DNA of 64,000 bases from Synechococcus sp. UW69 (GCF_900474185.1 NZ_UCNW01000006.1:96936-160935); one strand, 5' to 3'. Positions 38,114-47,060 are shown, counted from the stretch's first letter. Made by a program: numbers and translations. Notes: a model not told the origin generated them from the letters alone.

Positions 38114-38998
38114 TTAGGTCACCGGCGTAATGCTGGCAATTTTGCCGCCTTCGTTATGGATGCGTTTGAACTGCTCGGAGAGCTTGTCAAACGGCACGTA
38201 GAAGACCCGGTTGCCGCGGGTGTAGCGGGAAATCCGCCTGACATTGTTGGCTTTGTAGGCCGTGACCTCGACCCGATACGTGAGGCCTTGATCGCTTGCG
38301 CCAGCTCCGAGGCGCGTTGGTGCGTCCTGAAGGTTGGGGGACGGACGGAAACTCCAGCCAGCGGTGTCTTTCGAGGAAGGGGGAACCACTGCGATGGCTC
38401 GGTTCAGATAAGCCGAACCTCCCAGCTTGCTGCTGTTGCCTGCAAGATCACCTTTAAGGCTGCTGCTGCTGTTGCCGCGCAGCAACTGGAAGCTCCAGGT
38501 GAATTCCTGCAAGGTGGCGCAGCTTTCGGTCTTCCAGCCCCGCTGATAAGGGACCGTCCATTCGCCGAAGGCGTTCTGATAGTCCTCACTATTCAGAAAG
38601 CTGTCGATATCAGCTTCATATCCCTTGCTATCCAGGCGATCGGCGTGCTCACGCATTTCCGCGTAGTCAGCAGGTGCGCGGCCTAGAAGGTGGCGGAACG
38701 CAAGCTCGATGTAACGGTAACGCGCGCAGTTATCAAAGAAGCGGCTGCGATACAGGTCGCTTTTGGCAATGCGACCCACCAGCTCTCTGACGCTGATTTC
38801 ACCAAGCTTGAACTGGGATTCTTCGACGATCTGCCGCTCGCTGTCCATCACGTAAGCGTTGCCAAGCACTTGCTTGTAAACGGCTCGGATGATCTGTTCT
38901 TTCTTGGCGTCCTCATCGCCTGGGATCAGCTCGAGGGGGGCTTCGCTCTCCTCAGAGAAGCGTTCGACCCCGAGAAGCGAGGCTGGACCGAAAGGCAT
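38114..38998 (-). CDS. cpeC: PEI-associated rod linker CpeC
   Basis: 294 residues. Linker domain at about 30-175: QIIRAVYKQVLGNAYVMDSER, ISVRELVGRIAKSDLYRSRFF and YIELAFRHLLGRAPADYAEM (in parts). The C-terminal CpcD domain spans about 235-294: YRVEVTAYKANNVRRISRYTRG, then FVPFDKL-like FYVPFDKLSEQFKRIHNEGGKIASI (in parts). It is the first gene of the cpeC-mpeD-cpeE-cpeS-cpeT-cpeR group and likely joins PEI to the phycocyanin part of the rod. Confidence 0.87.
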   Translation of the reverse strand: MPFGPASLLGVERFSEESEAPLELIPGDEDAKKEQIIRAVYKQVLGNAYVMDSERQIVEESQFKLGEISVRELVGRIAKSDLYRSRFFDNCARYRYIELAFRHLLGRAPADYAEMREHADRLDSKGYEADIDSFLNSEDYQNAFGEWTVPYQRGWKTESCATLQEFTWSFQLLRGNSSSSLKGDLAGNSSKLGGSAYLNRAIAVVPPSSKDTAGWSFRPSPNLQDAPTRLGAGASDQGLTYRVEVTAYKANNVRRISRYTRGNRVFYVPFDKLSEQFKRIHNEGGKIASITPVT

Positions 38999-39169
38999 GA
39001 ATTACTCGCATGGCTTCGACTAATAGTCGTCCAGAAGCCTTCGTGTGAAGAGGATTCTTTATAAACCTCAATCCATTGTGTCCAACTGTTGCGTCACGCA
39101 GTGATTCCTGGCCCGTGACTGCGATCTCGGCGGGTTTCGCAGGAAAAGTTTTGATTCGGAACGTTCGCC

Positions 39170-39883
39170 TTAGGCGTCTTTCCCATTGATCAGGGATTCA
39201 AGGCTTCCTCTTGTCGTGGAGCGGGTGATCGGATTCCAGCAGTCGAGTTCTTCGACTGATCGGCTCAAAAGCGTGGCAATTTGATCCTCCAGCCCGGTGC
39301 ACAGGGAAAAGTCTGCTCCGCGAATCGACGTGACCGTGTCGAGAGCCGCCCCCTCAAGGTTGGCGCCGCGCAGATCGGCCATGTCCATCTCGCAGGTTCC
39401 GAATCGGGTCCCCCGGCACATGGCTCCGCGAAATGTGGCTGATCGCAGGTCCGCGCCAGCTAAGGAAACTCCATCCAGCAGAGCTCCACTCAAGTCTGAG
39501 CCACTCAAATAGGCACCCATCAGCACGCTGCCTCTGAGGTCCATTCCCCGCAAATCTGTGCTGTTGAGAAAAGCCCCATTCAGCTTGGCCCCTGGGCCAA
39601 CGGCTCCGCTCGTGTTGAGTGCGAAGTCTTCCGGTACCAAAGTTGTCTGATCGTAACGGGCTAGGCGTAAGTCAGCTCCTTCGAGTTGGCACTTGCTGAG
39701 ATTCGTGCCGCGTAGATCACATCGACAGAGTTTGGCGTCTCTCAGGTCGAGTTGTCCTAAGTCCTGACCACTCCAGTCGGCTCCTCGAGCATCGACTGGA
39801 GTGTTGGCGGAGCTGGTTGCTCCGCACTGTTCCGGTGCCGCCCATTCACGCAGATTAAGAGCCCCAGATTTGGGCATCGACAT
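39170..39883 (-). CDS. Pentapeptide-repeat protein
   Basis: From MSMPKSGALNLREW the product is 237 residues. It consists largely of A(D/N)LXX repeats: GADWSGQDLGQLDLRDAKLCRC, GTNLSKCQLEGADLRL, NSTDLRGMDLRGSVLMGAYLSGSDLSGALLDGVSLAGADLR (in parts). These form a right-handed quadrilateral beta-helix. The function is unknown; no catalytic or membrane element is seen. It starts one base after the stop of the CpcL-like gene, so they are likely co-transcribed. Confidence 0.8.
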   Translation of the reverse strand: MSMPKSGALNLREWAAPEQCGATSSANTPVDARGADWSGQDLGQLDLRDAKLCRCDLRGTNLSKCQLEGADLRLARYDQTTLVPEDFALNTSGAVGPGAKLNGAFLNSTDLRGMDLRGSVLMGAYLSGSDLSGALLDGVSLAGADLRSATFRGAMCRGTRFGTCEMDMADLRGANLEGAALDTVTSIRGADFSLCTGLEDQIATLLSRSVEELDCWNPITRSTTRGSLESLINGKDA

Positions 39884-39884
39884 C

Positions 39885-40643
39885 TCAGTTGCGGAGCATG
39901 GCAACAACGATCGTAAGGAGCACCCGCACGATCTCGAATCCACCGACGGCAAACAGGCCGAGCCAGAGCTTCAGTGCGAAGGCAGGCGGTTCGTCGTTCA
40001 CCCATGTGGCGGCGACGTTCAGTCGTTGTGCTTCGGCGCCTTGCTGGCTGGGCGCTCGATCTTGAAGCGCGTCGCGCCAGTCGGTTCCGTAGCGCGGGAA
40101 TTGTTGGTAGATGGGGATTTCTCCGAGACCCCGTCCGGGCAAAACGCGGGACCTTTGCTGCGGAACAAGGTCATACCCGAAGCAGTTCATGTATTCGGGG
40201 CTGTCCAGCAGGGCGTCGACAAAGGATGTGAAACCCTTTTCGCCGATCACGATGGACCAGGCACGGCGTTCAGCGTCGCCATGGGTCGGGCGGCCGAGTA
40301 CTCGGCCGACGACCTGGTCCACCATGCGGTAGTTCGAGCTGCACTGGTAGTAACCCTGCTGGAAGCGTTCTGACAGGAGCAGGCCACGGATGAAATCCCG
40401 AACCGTGATGTTTCCGCTGCGCAGCTGTGATTCAAGGAACGGTTCGCGATCACTGCGCATCGCATGGAAGAACACCTGCCGGTAGGCCTGCTCAATCAAA
40501 CTGTCGATCTCGACTCTGGATGTGTCATCGCCTGCAGCACAGGAGGCATACATCTGAGGCTTGATGGTGCTGCTGTCACCGGCAAGATTGCTGACGCGAC
40601 CGTTCTGTGTGTTGAGCGGATACCCAAGAAGCGGGATGGCCAT
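39885..40643 (-). CDS. cpcL: CpcG/CpcL-type linker with C-terminal membrane helix
   Basis: 252 residues. The start MAIPLLGYPLNTQNGRV is typical of CpcG rod-core linkers, and the linker domain follows: SLIEQAYRQVFFHAMRSDRE, ITVRDFIRGLLLSERFQQGYY and MVDQVVGRVLGRPT (in parts). The last 25 residues are hydrophobic (LWLGLFAVGGFEIVRVLLTIVV), the signature of CpcL (CpcG2) linkers. In other cyanobacteria those link rods to the membrane near photosystem I and NDH-1. Here it suggests coreless rods. It is coupled to the pentapeptide gene. Confidence 0.85.
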   Translation of the reverse strand: MAIPLLGYPLNTQNGRVSNLAGDSSTIKPQMYASCAAGDDTSRVEIDSLIEQAYRQVFFHAMRSDREPFLESQLRSGNITVRDFIRGLLLSERFQQGYYQCSSNYRMVDQVVGRVLGRPTHGDAERRAWSIVIGEKGFTSFVDALLDSPEYMNCFGYDLVPQQRSRVLPGRGLGEIPIYQQFPRYGTDWRDALQDRAPSQQGAEAQRLNVAATWVNDEPPAFALKLWLGLFAVGGFEIVRVLLTIVVAMLRN

Positions 40644-40715
40644 GGCGTGCCCCGTGAGTAGAAATACTTGGGTGTGATCTTCCCTTGATAATTGGGTGTG
40701 AGGTGGCTGCGCTTA

Positions 40716-41291
40716 TCAGCTCTTAACTGCAGATTTGTTGAGCTCCGCACTGAGGTGCTGGAAGCAGTCGTTGATCAACTGCCGGTCGCTTGGTCGCGAG
40801 ATCTCTTTCAAGGCCTGCAGTCTCAGCTGGTCGAGGGCGATATTCATCCCCTCGATGGGCACATTCATCCGCCTGTAGAGCTCCCGCAGGGCCGCCATCC
40901 CGTTGGAATTTGTAAAGCGGCTTTGGTTGCATGCCACCGCATAGATGATGACGCGCAGAAAGTTCCAGCAGTCGCGCCAGCAGGCCTCTGCTCTGTCCTG
41001 CGGGTGGAGAGCCCCGCCCGGCTCGAAGAGCTCTGGCTGGGTTTCAAGCAGGTGGCCCCTCGCCTGATTCACCAAGTCATTCGTCCTTTTCGTCAGGTTG
41101 CCGGGGAGCGTGCAATCCACTCCTGACGACTGGCAGATGCTGGCCAGTTCACCGGGTGTGAGCAGTCTTTGCCCCTGGTCGGCACGCTCGAGGATGGCGC
41201 GCGTGGCCTGGGGCAGTGCCTCGCTTTTGCTCAGGCCCTGAACTTGCGCACCCTGCACCAGGGTCTTGAAATCGATGTTCTGGAGGTTCAA
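40716..41291 (-). CDS. AplA-like phycobiliprotein
   Basis: 191 residues from a TTG start (41291) that overlaps the stop of the upstream gene (TTGA). The core has the globin-like phycobiliprotein fold: LDQGQRLLTPGEL-like DQGQRLLTPGELASICQSSG, PGGALHPQDRAEACWRDCWNFLRVIIYAV (in parts), where the cysteine in EACWRD is in the bilin-binding position. A second cysteine (DCWNF) is close by. It resembles the allophycocyanin-like AplA of marine Synechococcus. The lack of normal aspartate spacing and a unique tail mean its bilin is uncertain. A longer frame to 41537 is not favoured. Confidence 0.65.
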   Translation of the reverse strand: MNLQNIDFKTLVQGAQVQGLSKSEALPQATRAILERADQGQRLLTPGELASICQSSGVDCTLPGNLTKRTNDLVNQARGHLLETQPELFEPGGALHPQDRAEACWRDCWNFLRVIIYAVACNQSRFTNSNGMAALRELYRRMNVPIEGMNIALDQLRLQALKEISRPSDRQLINDCFQHLSAELNKSAVKS

Positions 41292-41716
41292 GCGTTGACG
41301 GTGGCCACAGGTGTGGCGATGAGCCAGCCGTGGCGTTCCAAGTAAAAGGCCCACACCAAGTCTTGGCCAAGCCCAGGGCAACGGGTGATTGCAGCTTCGG
41401 TGAGTTCTGCCGGTATGCCCAATTGCGACAACAGCACAGCGACGGCGTCTGGATTCGAGGCCGTCGCTGTGCGGATGGCTGATCCGACCACCCACGTCAG
41501 TCGCGTGTCTTTCAGATCGCCGCTGCTTTCTTCGCAAGCCAGCAGAAGATTGGCTGGCGAGGTGTGTTGATCAAACGTCTCTTGCCAGAGCTCGATGTTT
41601 TCATCGCGAAGATTGATCCGAAAACAGCCATCTCCTACTGGTAGATCCAGCTCACCGCTGCTGCCGGCCTGGTCCTGAAGGACAACAATTCTCGGATCTG
41701 CCAGTGCGCTCATCAA
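41288..41716 (-). CDS. Conserved unknown at the end of the phycobilisome region
   Basis: 142 residues. The first half (VVLQDQAGSSGELDLPVGDGCFRINLRD in parts) is strand-rich. The second half is helical (DAVAVLLSQLGIPAELTEAAI, then DLVWAFYLERHGWLIATPV). No catalytic motif or signal peptide. Its stop overlaps the TTG start of the AplA-like gene, so translation is coupled and the two probably work together. The family is not recognised. Alternative ATG at 41713 is one codon downstream. Confidence 0.65.
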   Translation of the reverse strand: MMSALADPRIVVLQDQAGSSGELDLPVGDGCFRINLRDENIELWQETFDQHTSPANLLLACEESSGDLKDTRLTWVVGSAIRTATASNPDAVAVLLSQLGIPAELTEAAITRCPGLGQDLVWAFYLERHGWLIATPVATVNA

Positions 41717-41822
41717 GAAACGCCGCTCAACATGAATTTAACCAGTGTCCTGGAATTTCCCCGTGCAGGTGATCGGTTCGTGGGAATCGACATGCACCAG
41801 CAGTGATCCCTGAGGTTTCGCG

Positions 41823-42479
41823 TCAGGGGGTGTCGTCTGAGGGCACCGCTGAGGAGTTCTTTTTCAGCAGGCCCGTGACAGTGGCCAGGGCAAACATCGC
41901 TAGCAGAGCCAAGCCCAGGGTGAGGCTTGCGCCCTGAGCCACGCCTGCGCCGACGGCCACCAGGATCGAATCGCTGATCAGCACGCTGATCACCAGAGCA
42001 GGGGCAAAGATGCGCCAGTGGGTCCGGCTGATCCCGATGGCATAGCTAAGGAAATCAAACAGTCCGGTCATCAGCAGACCCGTCATCAAAAAGAAGTTGC
42101 CTTCCAGTTGGTTTTTGCTGAAGCCATCGATTCGTTTCATCGCGCTGGCCCCCACCAGACGGCTGACCGGGCCGCGTCCCCAGCGGCGGGCGATGAAAAA
42201 CGCCGCGCTGCAGAACACCAGGTCCGAGAGGATGATCGTGAGGTAGCCGACCTTGAACCCCAGCAGAGAGCCGGCCAGTAAGGAATAAACGGAACTCGGC
42301 AGCGCCGGCAGGATGATGCTCACCCCCCGCAGCAGAAAAAGACCGAGTGGGGCCCAGATGCCCATGTCATTGACAGCGCTCTGCAGCGGTGCGATGCCGT
42401 AACGCTGCAGATAAACGACGGCAACAATGAAGACGGCGACCCAGGCGCTGACCTTCAGCCCTGTCTTCAGCCTTGACAT
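41823..42479 (-). CDS. TVP38/TMEM64 family membrane protein
   Basis: 218 residues, five or six hydrophobic helices: VSAWVAVFIVAVVYLQRYG, WAPLGLFLLRGVSIILPALPSSVYSLLAGSLLG (in parts), LTIILSDLVFCSAAFFIARRWGRGPVSRL (in parts), FFLMTGLLMTGLFDFLSYAIG and VISVLISDSILVAVGAGVAQG. The central F/YxxG...GR pattern fits the SNARE-associated (DedA-like) TVP38/TMEM64 family of inner-membrane proteins. Substrate unknown; lipid scrambling or transport is proposed for relatives. Confidence 0.8.
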   Translation of the reverse strand: MSRLKTGLKVSAWVAVFIVAVVYLQRYGIAPLQSAVNDMGIWAPLGLFLLRGVSIILPALPSSVYSLLAGSLLGFKVGYLTIILSDLVFCSAAFFIARRWGRGPVSRLVGASAMKRIDGFSKNQLEGNFFLMTGLLMTGLFDFLSYAIGISRTHWRIFAPALVISVLISDSILVAVGAGVAQGASLTLGLALLAMFALATVTGLLKKNSSAVPSDDTP

Positions 42480-42543
42480 CTCCTCTCCTCAATCGCTCGA
42501 AAGCCCTGGGGAATGTAGGCCAGTCGCGGCTTGTCCCAGGGCC

Positions 42544-43008
42544 GTGGACACGAAGCTCAGCATCGATACCATCGGCGAAATCTCTCGACCCGAGGCCTGT
42601 CCGGTGACCACCTCCTCTCCGCGCACCGCGTTCGAGCAACAGCTGTGCACCCATCTGTTCAGTCTCAGTGAGGTGGTGGAAACACTGGCTGATCGCCTGA
42701 TGGAGCTGGAGACGAGGTTGGCCGACGTTGAGGGGCAGCAGGTGGTTGATGCGGAGATCGCCGCTGTCAGCGATGACGCCGGCGAACTGCTCCTGGCCAG
42801 CGAAGAGAAAGTGCGGATGCTTCGGGATCGTCTGACCCCAGGCGAGGTCGTGGCTCTTCATGCCGAGGATGCTTCAGCAGCTGACGATCAAGAGGTTTCA
42901 GAGACCCCTGAGGTTGAGATGGAGGTCGTCGACCGTGTCGAGGACGAGGCCCTCAGTGACGACACCGAATACGTGGATGATCCTCAGATTGATCTGCTGT
43001 CTGCCTGA
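42544..43008 (+). CDS. Conserved hypothetical protein with acidic tail
   Basis: The helical core (FEQQLCTHLFSLSEVVETLADRLMELETRLADVE in parts) looks like a coiled coil. The rest is acidic (EVEMEVVDRVEDEALSDDTEYVDD in parts). Start choice: GTG at 42544 (154 residues), with GTG at 42604 (134 residues) as an alternative; an ATG at 42427 would run through the divergent membrane-protein start. No catalytic residues. It may be a small structural or adaptor protein. Confidence 0.6.
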   Translation: MDTKLSIDTIGEISRPEACPVTTSSPRTAFEQQLCTHLFSLSEVVETLADRLMELETRLADVEGQQVVDAEIAAVSDDAGELLLASEEKVRMLRDRLTPGEVVALHAEDASAADDQEVSETPEVEMEVVDRVEDEALSDDTEYVDDPQIDLLSA

Positions 43009-43248
43009 TCAGGTCAGCTCAAGCAGGCGAATCCGGAAGGCGGCCACCTGGCGTGCCATGTCGGGGGAACTGATCAGAAAGGGGTGGTCTGCCATCGCCT
43101 CAAACACGGCTTCCAGGTGCTGCTCTTGGCTGACCTCGCTGCTGTTGCTGCCTCGCAGTTGTTTCCAGGTGCGATCGAACACCATCGCGAAGCTGTCCGC
43201 GTTGTCAAAAACACGGTCTGTGCCTGCATCTGGAGAGATGAATGACAC
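43009..43248 (-). CDS. Small conserved hypothetical protein
   Basis: 79 residues, helical: VFDNADSFAMVFDRTWKQLRG, HLEAVFEAMADHPFLISSPDMARQVAAFRIRLLEL (in parts). It ends immediately next to the 42544-43008 gene (convergent) and starts 23 bases from tRNA-Phe, which is on the same strand. It may be co-transcribed with the tRNA. The family is unknown. Confidence 0.55.
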   Translation of the reverse strand: MSFISPDAGTDRVFDNADSFAMVFDRTWKQLRGSNSSEVSQEQHLEAVFEAMADHPFLISSPDMARQVAAFRIRLLELT

Positions 43249-43270
43249 GGCAGTTTTGGCATCGATGTGA

Positions 43271-43343
43271 TGCCAGGACCCAGATTTGAACTGGGGACAC
43301 GGCGATTTTCAGTCGCCTGCTCTACCAACTGAGCTATCCCGGC
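43271..43343 (-). tRNA. trnF-GAA: tRNA-Phe (GAA)
   Basis: A 73-base cloverleaf. Acceptor GCCGGGA... pairs with ...TCCTGGC with a wobble, D-loop AGCTCAGTTGGTAGAGC, anticodon loop CTGAAAA with GAA, T-arm AGTTCAAATCT, discriminator A. No CCA is encoded. Confidence 0.95.
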
Positions 43344-43373
43344 GCGTCGCCTAAGCGACCTGGGAATCTTAAA

Positions 43374-44033
43374 TCACCGCCTGCGCTGTCTTGCGGGTGT
43401 GCGTCCCAGGCAGATCAATCCAGCCACCCCATGGCCGGCCTCTTCCAGCGCCTGGCGAGCCGCCAAAGCGGTTGCCCCTGTCGTGAGGATGTCATCCACG
43501 AGCCAGACCGAGGTGAGGGCCGTTGCTGGGTTGTGGGGACTGGCTCGGAACGCGCCGATCAGGTTCGTCTGGCGTTGGCTTCTGTTCAGATGGTGTTGGC
43601 TCAGCCCGACACGGGTTCGTTGCAGCAGGTCTGCTGTTGGTCGGTCCAAGCCCATGGCAATGCGCTGAGGCAGGGGGTTGATGCCCTGCCGTTTCCAGCT
43701 TGGAATCGGCACCAACACCGCTGCGGAAGGCAAGCTCAAGCTGTCAGACAGCATCTGAACCAACGTCGCAAGTGCGTTCTGTGAAAGTGCGTTCTGTTTG
43801 GTTGGCTGACGCACCTTCAGCAGCAGCTGGCGCAGGGCGCCCTCATAGGGCCCAAGAGCGCACCATCGCAAGGGCTCCAGGCCCTTGATGCCCTCAGGAG
43901 GAAGCTGCAGTGCGTCTCGGCATTGTCCGCAGGGAGATGTCGGTGCCTGTGGCTCTTGCCAAGGTCCATCACAGATCGGGCAACGGGGCTCGATCAGCAG
44001 GGTCTGGGCGAAGGTCAGGAACGCTCGATGCAC
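43374..44033 (-). CDS. comF: ComF family phosphoribosyltransferase-like protein
   Basis: 219 residues. The N-terminus has a cysteine cluster (RCPICDGPW ... SPCGQCRDAL) that may bind zinc. The C-terminal half has the phosphoribosyltransferase fold, with the PRPP-binding loop VWLVDDILTTGATALAA. ComF is needed for DNA uptake in naturally competent bacteria. dprA is also in the window, in a different unit, and supports competence genes in this genome. Confidence 0.85.
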   Translation of the reverse strand: MHRAFLTFAQTLLIEPRCPICDGPWQEPQAPTSPCGQCRDALQLPPEGIKGLEPLRWCALGPYEGALRQLLLKVRQPTKQNALSQNALATLVQMLSDSLSLPSAAVLVPIPSWKRQGINPLPQRIAMGLDRPTADLLQRTRVGLSQHHLNRSQRQTNLIGAFRASPHNPATALTSVWLVDDILTTGATALAARQALEEAGHGVAGLICLGRTPARQRRR

Positions 44034-44087
44034 AGCGGGAAGCTCGGTGCATCGAGCGTTCCACTGCTGAATCAGATTGTTCCTGGC

Positions 44088-44363
44088 TTAGCCGTTCTCC
44101 TTGGGCATCGCCCGAAGCATGGCCACCAACGTGCGATGGGCGTCTTCGCTGTCGGTGAGGGTGTGATCGAAAGCGATGCTGATGCTCGCGCCATCCACCT
44201 CTAGTTCCATGGTCTCTGCTTTCACAGACACCATGCGTGCGGCGGCGGGATTGCTCACGCCGCCGTAGTGCTTGGCGTAGGCGAGCACCGCTTCCGCATG
44301 GTCGTCGTTCATGTGTTTGCAGATCCGTGTGCTGACGGCATCAGTGAGGGCGTCTGCAGGCAT
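44088..44363 (-). CDS. DUF2470 family protein
   Basis: 91 residues from MPADALTDAVSTR. The motif ICKHMNDDHAEAVLAYAKHYGGV (in parts) and the strand MVSVKAETMELEVDG, then IAFDHTLTDSEDAHRTLVAMLRAM (in parts), match the DUF2470 domain, seen as a partner of haem-binding oxygenase-like proteins. The histidines in HMNDDHAE are conserved in that family. No haem oxygenase partner is adjacent. An upstream start at 44387 is possible. Confidence 0.75.
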   Translation of the reverse strand: MPADALTDAVSTRICKHMNDDHAEAVLAYAKHYGGVSNPAAARMVSVKAETMELEVDGASISIAFDHTLTDSEDAHRTLVAMLRAMPKENG

Positions 44364-44404
44364 CGGTATGAAACGAGGGGAATGCAATCTTTGCAGTGAT
44401 TGGT

Positions 44405-44518
44405 TCAGGCGAAGCGCTCGATCAGCAGAAGGCCGAGGCGGATGCCGCTGAATCCCACATAACAGGCCAACACGATGAAGAGCCCCATCGCCAGAATTTC
44501 GCGGAGATTGGAGGGCAT
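44405..44518 (-). CDS. 37-residue single-helix membrane protein
   Basis: Sequence MPSNLREILAMGLFIVLACYVGFSGIRLGLLLIERFA (in parts) has one long transmembrane helix with a short positive start. It is the only good short frame in the gap between DUF2470 and the kinase. It resembles the small membrane proteins common in picocyanobacteria and photosystems, but no photosystem family name can be given. It is about 26 bases downstream of the kinase stop. Confidence 0.6.
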   Translation of the reverse strand: MPSNLREILAMGLFIVLACYVGFSGIRLGLLLIERFA

Positions 44519-44544
44519 GGCTGGCTGGCTTGTTGCCGGAATTC

Positions 44545-45783
44545 TCACCCGACTAGGGCCTGTTGGGCCAGTCGCGCCACACCTGCAGCGGGGGGTGTTT
44601 GACAACTGGTCACAGGACAGCCAAGACGGCGTTCCCGAAGCCGTCTCCATTGGGGATTGCGCGCTCCTCCGCCGATGCTGATGATCCGTTGGGGCGCGGC
44701 GGCACCCAGAGCCTGGAGGCGTTGCCAACCCTGCGCTTCGATCTCGGCGAGGCCTTCGAGCAGTCCATGCAGGTAGAGGGCATCACTCACCGGGCGAGGT
44801 TCCAGCACCGGCAGCAGCTCAGGATCATCGACAGGGAAGCGTTCGCCCGGGCCTGGCAGGGGGCGCAGTGAGAGGCCGCTATTGGTATCAGGGTCGATTT
44901 GGCGGCTGAGCTCCGCGAGCTGGTCGTCGCTGTAGAAGCGCCGCAGCACGCCTGCCCCTGCGTTGGAGGCGCCTCCACAGAGCCATCGCTCACCAACGCG
45001 ATGACTGGTGACGCCGGGGGCTTCCAAGGGCGTTTCTGTGAAGCACTTCATCACCAACGTGGTGCCCAGCACGGTGACCCCGTCTCCCGGTTGGGGATGG
45101 GCGGCCAACACAGCGGCATTGGAATCCGTCGTCCCGGCGACGATGATCAGATCGTCAGCCAAGCCCAAGGCTTTGGCCTGGTTTGGGGCGATCGTTCCCA
45201 GGATGCTGCCGCTGCGACGGATGTCGGGCAGTGTTTGCTTCCAGGGTTGTGTGGCAAAGCTGGATGGCCAGCTGTTGGTGATGAGATCCCAGCCCAGTCG
45301 GAGATTGTTGCCTTCTTCCCCCCAGCTCCAGTTGTTCAGCAGCCATCCGCTGATCCAGTCCGCTTGATGACGCAACAGGATCTCGTTGCCGTATATGGCT
45401 AGCAGCCGAAGTGCCCTCGCCAGGCTGCTGCTGCTGCTTTGCGCAAGGTTTCCTGTGCCCACCAGCTCTTGCAGAAGGGGAGCTACCTCTGGACAGGCCA
45501 GGGAGTAAGGCAAGGCTTCCCCGAGGGGGAGACCATGGGAGTCGCAGGCCAGGAGGGTGCCTGATGTGCCATCAACTGCAAGCGCCCTGAGCCGAGATTG
45601 AAGGCGCTTGGGGATGGCTTGAAGCAGCTCGCGACAGGCCTCACGCCAAGACTCGGGGTCGCAAAACGAACCGTGGTAGTTGCTGGCCTGGGTGTGGTGC
45701 AACACACCATCCATGCCCAGCACAGCTATGCGAACACCACTGGTGCCCAGGTCGATGCCTAGCACCAGTGGTGGTTGTGTCAT
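44545..45783 (-). CDS. FGGY-family carbohydrate kinase
   Basis: 412 residues. The ATPase fold is visible in VLGIDLGTSGVRIAVLG (phosphate 1), DGTSGTLLACDSHG and VAGTTDSNAAVLAAHPQPGDGVTVLGTT (in parts), and GGGARNPQWRRLRE near the C-terminus (adenosine). It is shorter than classic xylulokinase (about 490 residues). Cyanobacterial members act on D-ribulose or xylulose; the substrate cannot be decided here. It is separated from metK by 3 bases. Confidence 0.85.
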   Translation of the reverse strand: MTQPPLVLGIDLGTSGVRIAVLGMDGVLHHTQASNYHGSFCDPESWREACRELLQAIPKRLQSRLRALAVDGTSGTLLACDSHGLPLGEALPYSLACPEVAPLLQELVGTGNLAQSSSSSLARALRLLAIYGNEILLRHQADWISGWLLNNWSWGEEGNNLRLGWDLITNSWPSSFATQPWKQTLPDIRRSGSILGTIAPNQAKALGLADDLIIVAGTTDSNAAVLAAHPQPGDGVTVLGTTLVMKCFTETPLEAPGVTSHRVGERWLCGGASNAGAGVLRRFYSDDQLAELSRQIDPDTNSGLSLRPLPGPGERFPVDDPELLPVLEPRPVSDALYLHGLLEGLAEIEAQGWQRLQALGAAAPQRIISIGGGARNPQWRRLRERRLGCPVTSCQTPPAAGVARLAQQALVG

Positions 45784-45786
45784 GAC

Positions 45787-47037
45787 CTACGCAGTGACGC
45801 CCTGTGCAACCTTCGCTTGGCGAAGTTCCTCGCTTTTTGCACTGACGTCTTCCCAGGGCGCCTGCAAGTCGTTACGTCCGAAATGGCCGTAGGCGGCTGT
45901 GTCCTGATAGAAGCGACCGCCGCGTTGTTGGGGGAGGTTGCGTAGGCCGAATATCTCGATGATGGCGCCGGGGCGCAGATCGAAATGCTCCTGAACGAGG
46001 GCGGTGAGGGCGTCGTTGTCCAGTTGGCTGGTGCCGAAGGATTCCACGAGGATCGACACAGGCTTGGCGACGCCGATGGCGTAGCTCAGCTGCACTTCGG
46101 CACGTTCGGCGAGCCCTGCGGCCACAAGGCACTTGGCCACATAGCGCGCGGCATAGGCGGCCGAGCGGTCCACCTTGGTGGGGTCTTTGCCGGAGAAAGC
46201 GCCACCGCCGTGACGGGCATAGCCGCCGTAGGTGTCCACGATGATCTTTCGGCCGGTGAGGCCGGCATCTCCCTGAGGGCCGCCCACCACGAACTTGCCG
46301 GTTGGGTTCACCAGATATTTGGTTGCTTCACGGGAGGGCTTGAGCGCCAGGTCGGCTGTTGCCGGCTCCACGACATGGGTCCAGAGGTCTTTGGTGATGC
46401 GTTCCCGGATGCCCTGTTCATCGCTGATCCCATCCACTTCCGCCGTGTGCTGGGTGGAGATCAGGATCGTGTCGATCGAAACGGGCTTGTCGTTTTCGTA
46501 GACAACGCTCACCTGTGTCTTGCCATCTGGTAGCAGGTAATCCAGGGTCCCGTTGTGGCGCACTTCGGCAAGGCGGCGCGACAGCCGGTGGGCGAGGCTG
46601 ATCGGCAACGGCATCAGCTCAGGTGTCTCGTTGCAGGCGTAGCCGAACATGATTCCCTGGTCGCCTGCTCCCACCAGATCAAGCGGATCGCCTGCGTGGT
46701 CGTCGGCTTCGTTGACTCCCTGGGCGATGTCGGGGGATTGCTGGTCGAGAGCCACCAGCACCGCGCAGCTGTTGGCATCGAATCCACCGGCCCGGGCGCC
46801 GCTGTAACCGATCTCCTTGATCACATTGCGAACCAAGTGGATGAAATCCACTTGTGCTTTGGATGTCACCTCACCGGTGATCATGCAGAGACCGGTGTTC
46901 ACGACGGTCTCGCAGGCCACGCGGCTGGAGGGATCCTGGGCCAGCAGAGCATCGAGAACGGCGTCGCTGACCTGATCGCAGATTTTGTCGGGATGCCCTT
47001 CCGTAACGGACTCGGACGTAAAGACGTAACGGCTCAT
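45787..47037 (-). CDS. metK: S-adenosylmethionine synthase
   Basis: 416 residues from [30 protein letters not shown] (in parts), which holds the catalytic histidine and magnesium-binding aspartate. [18 protein letters not shown] and the signature [27 protein letters not shown] (in parts) follow. It makes SAM from methionine and ATP. A longer frame to 47142 overlaps the HAD gene. It is a single-copy core gene in most bacteria. Confidence 0.96.
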   Translation of the reverse strand: MSRYVFTSESVTEGHPDKICDQVSDAVLDALLAQDPSSRVACETVVNTGLCMITGEVTSKAQVDFIHLVRNVIKEIGYSGARAGGFDANSCAVLVALDQQSPDIAQGVNEADDHAGDPLDLVGAGDQGIMFGYACNETPELMPLPISLAHRLSRRLAEVRHNGTLDYLLPDGKTQVSVVYENDKPVSIDTILISTQHTAEVDGISDEQGIRERITKDLWTHVVEPATADLALKPSREATKYLVNPTGKFVVGGPQGDAGLTGRKIIVDTYGGYARHGGGAFSGKDPTKVDRSAAYAARYVAKCLVAAGLAERAEVQLSYAIGVAKPVSILVESFGTSQLDNDALTALVQEHFDLRPGAIIEIFGLRNLPQQRGGRFYQDTAAYGHFGRNDLQAPWEDVSAKSEELRQAKVAQGVTA

Positions 47038-47060
47038 TCGAAGCTCCAGATGGCGCGACT

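Noticed and set aside
45985..46533. Plus-strand ORF of 182 residues opposite metK
   Set aside because: Antisense of a strongly conserved gene; composition is that of a shadow frame.
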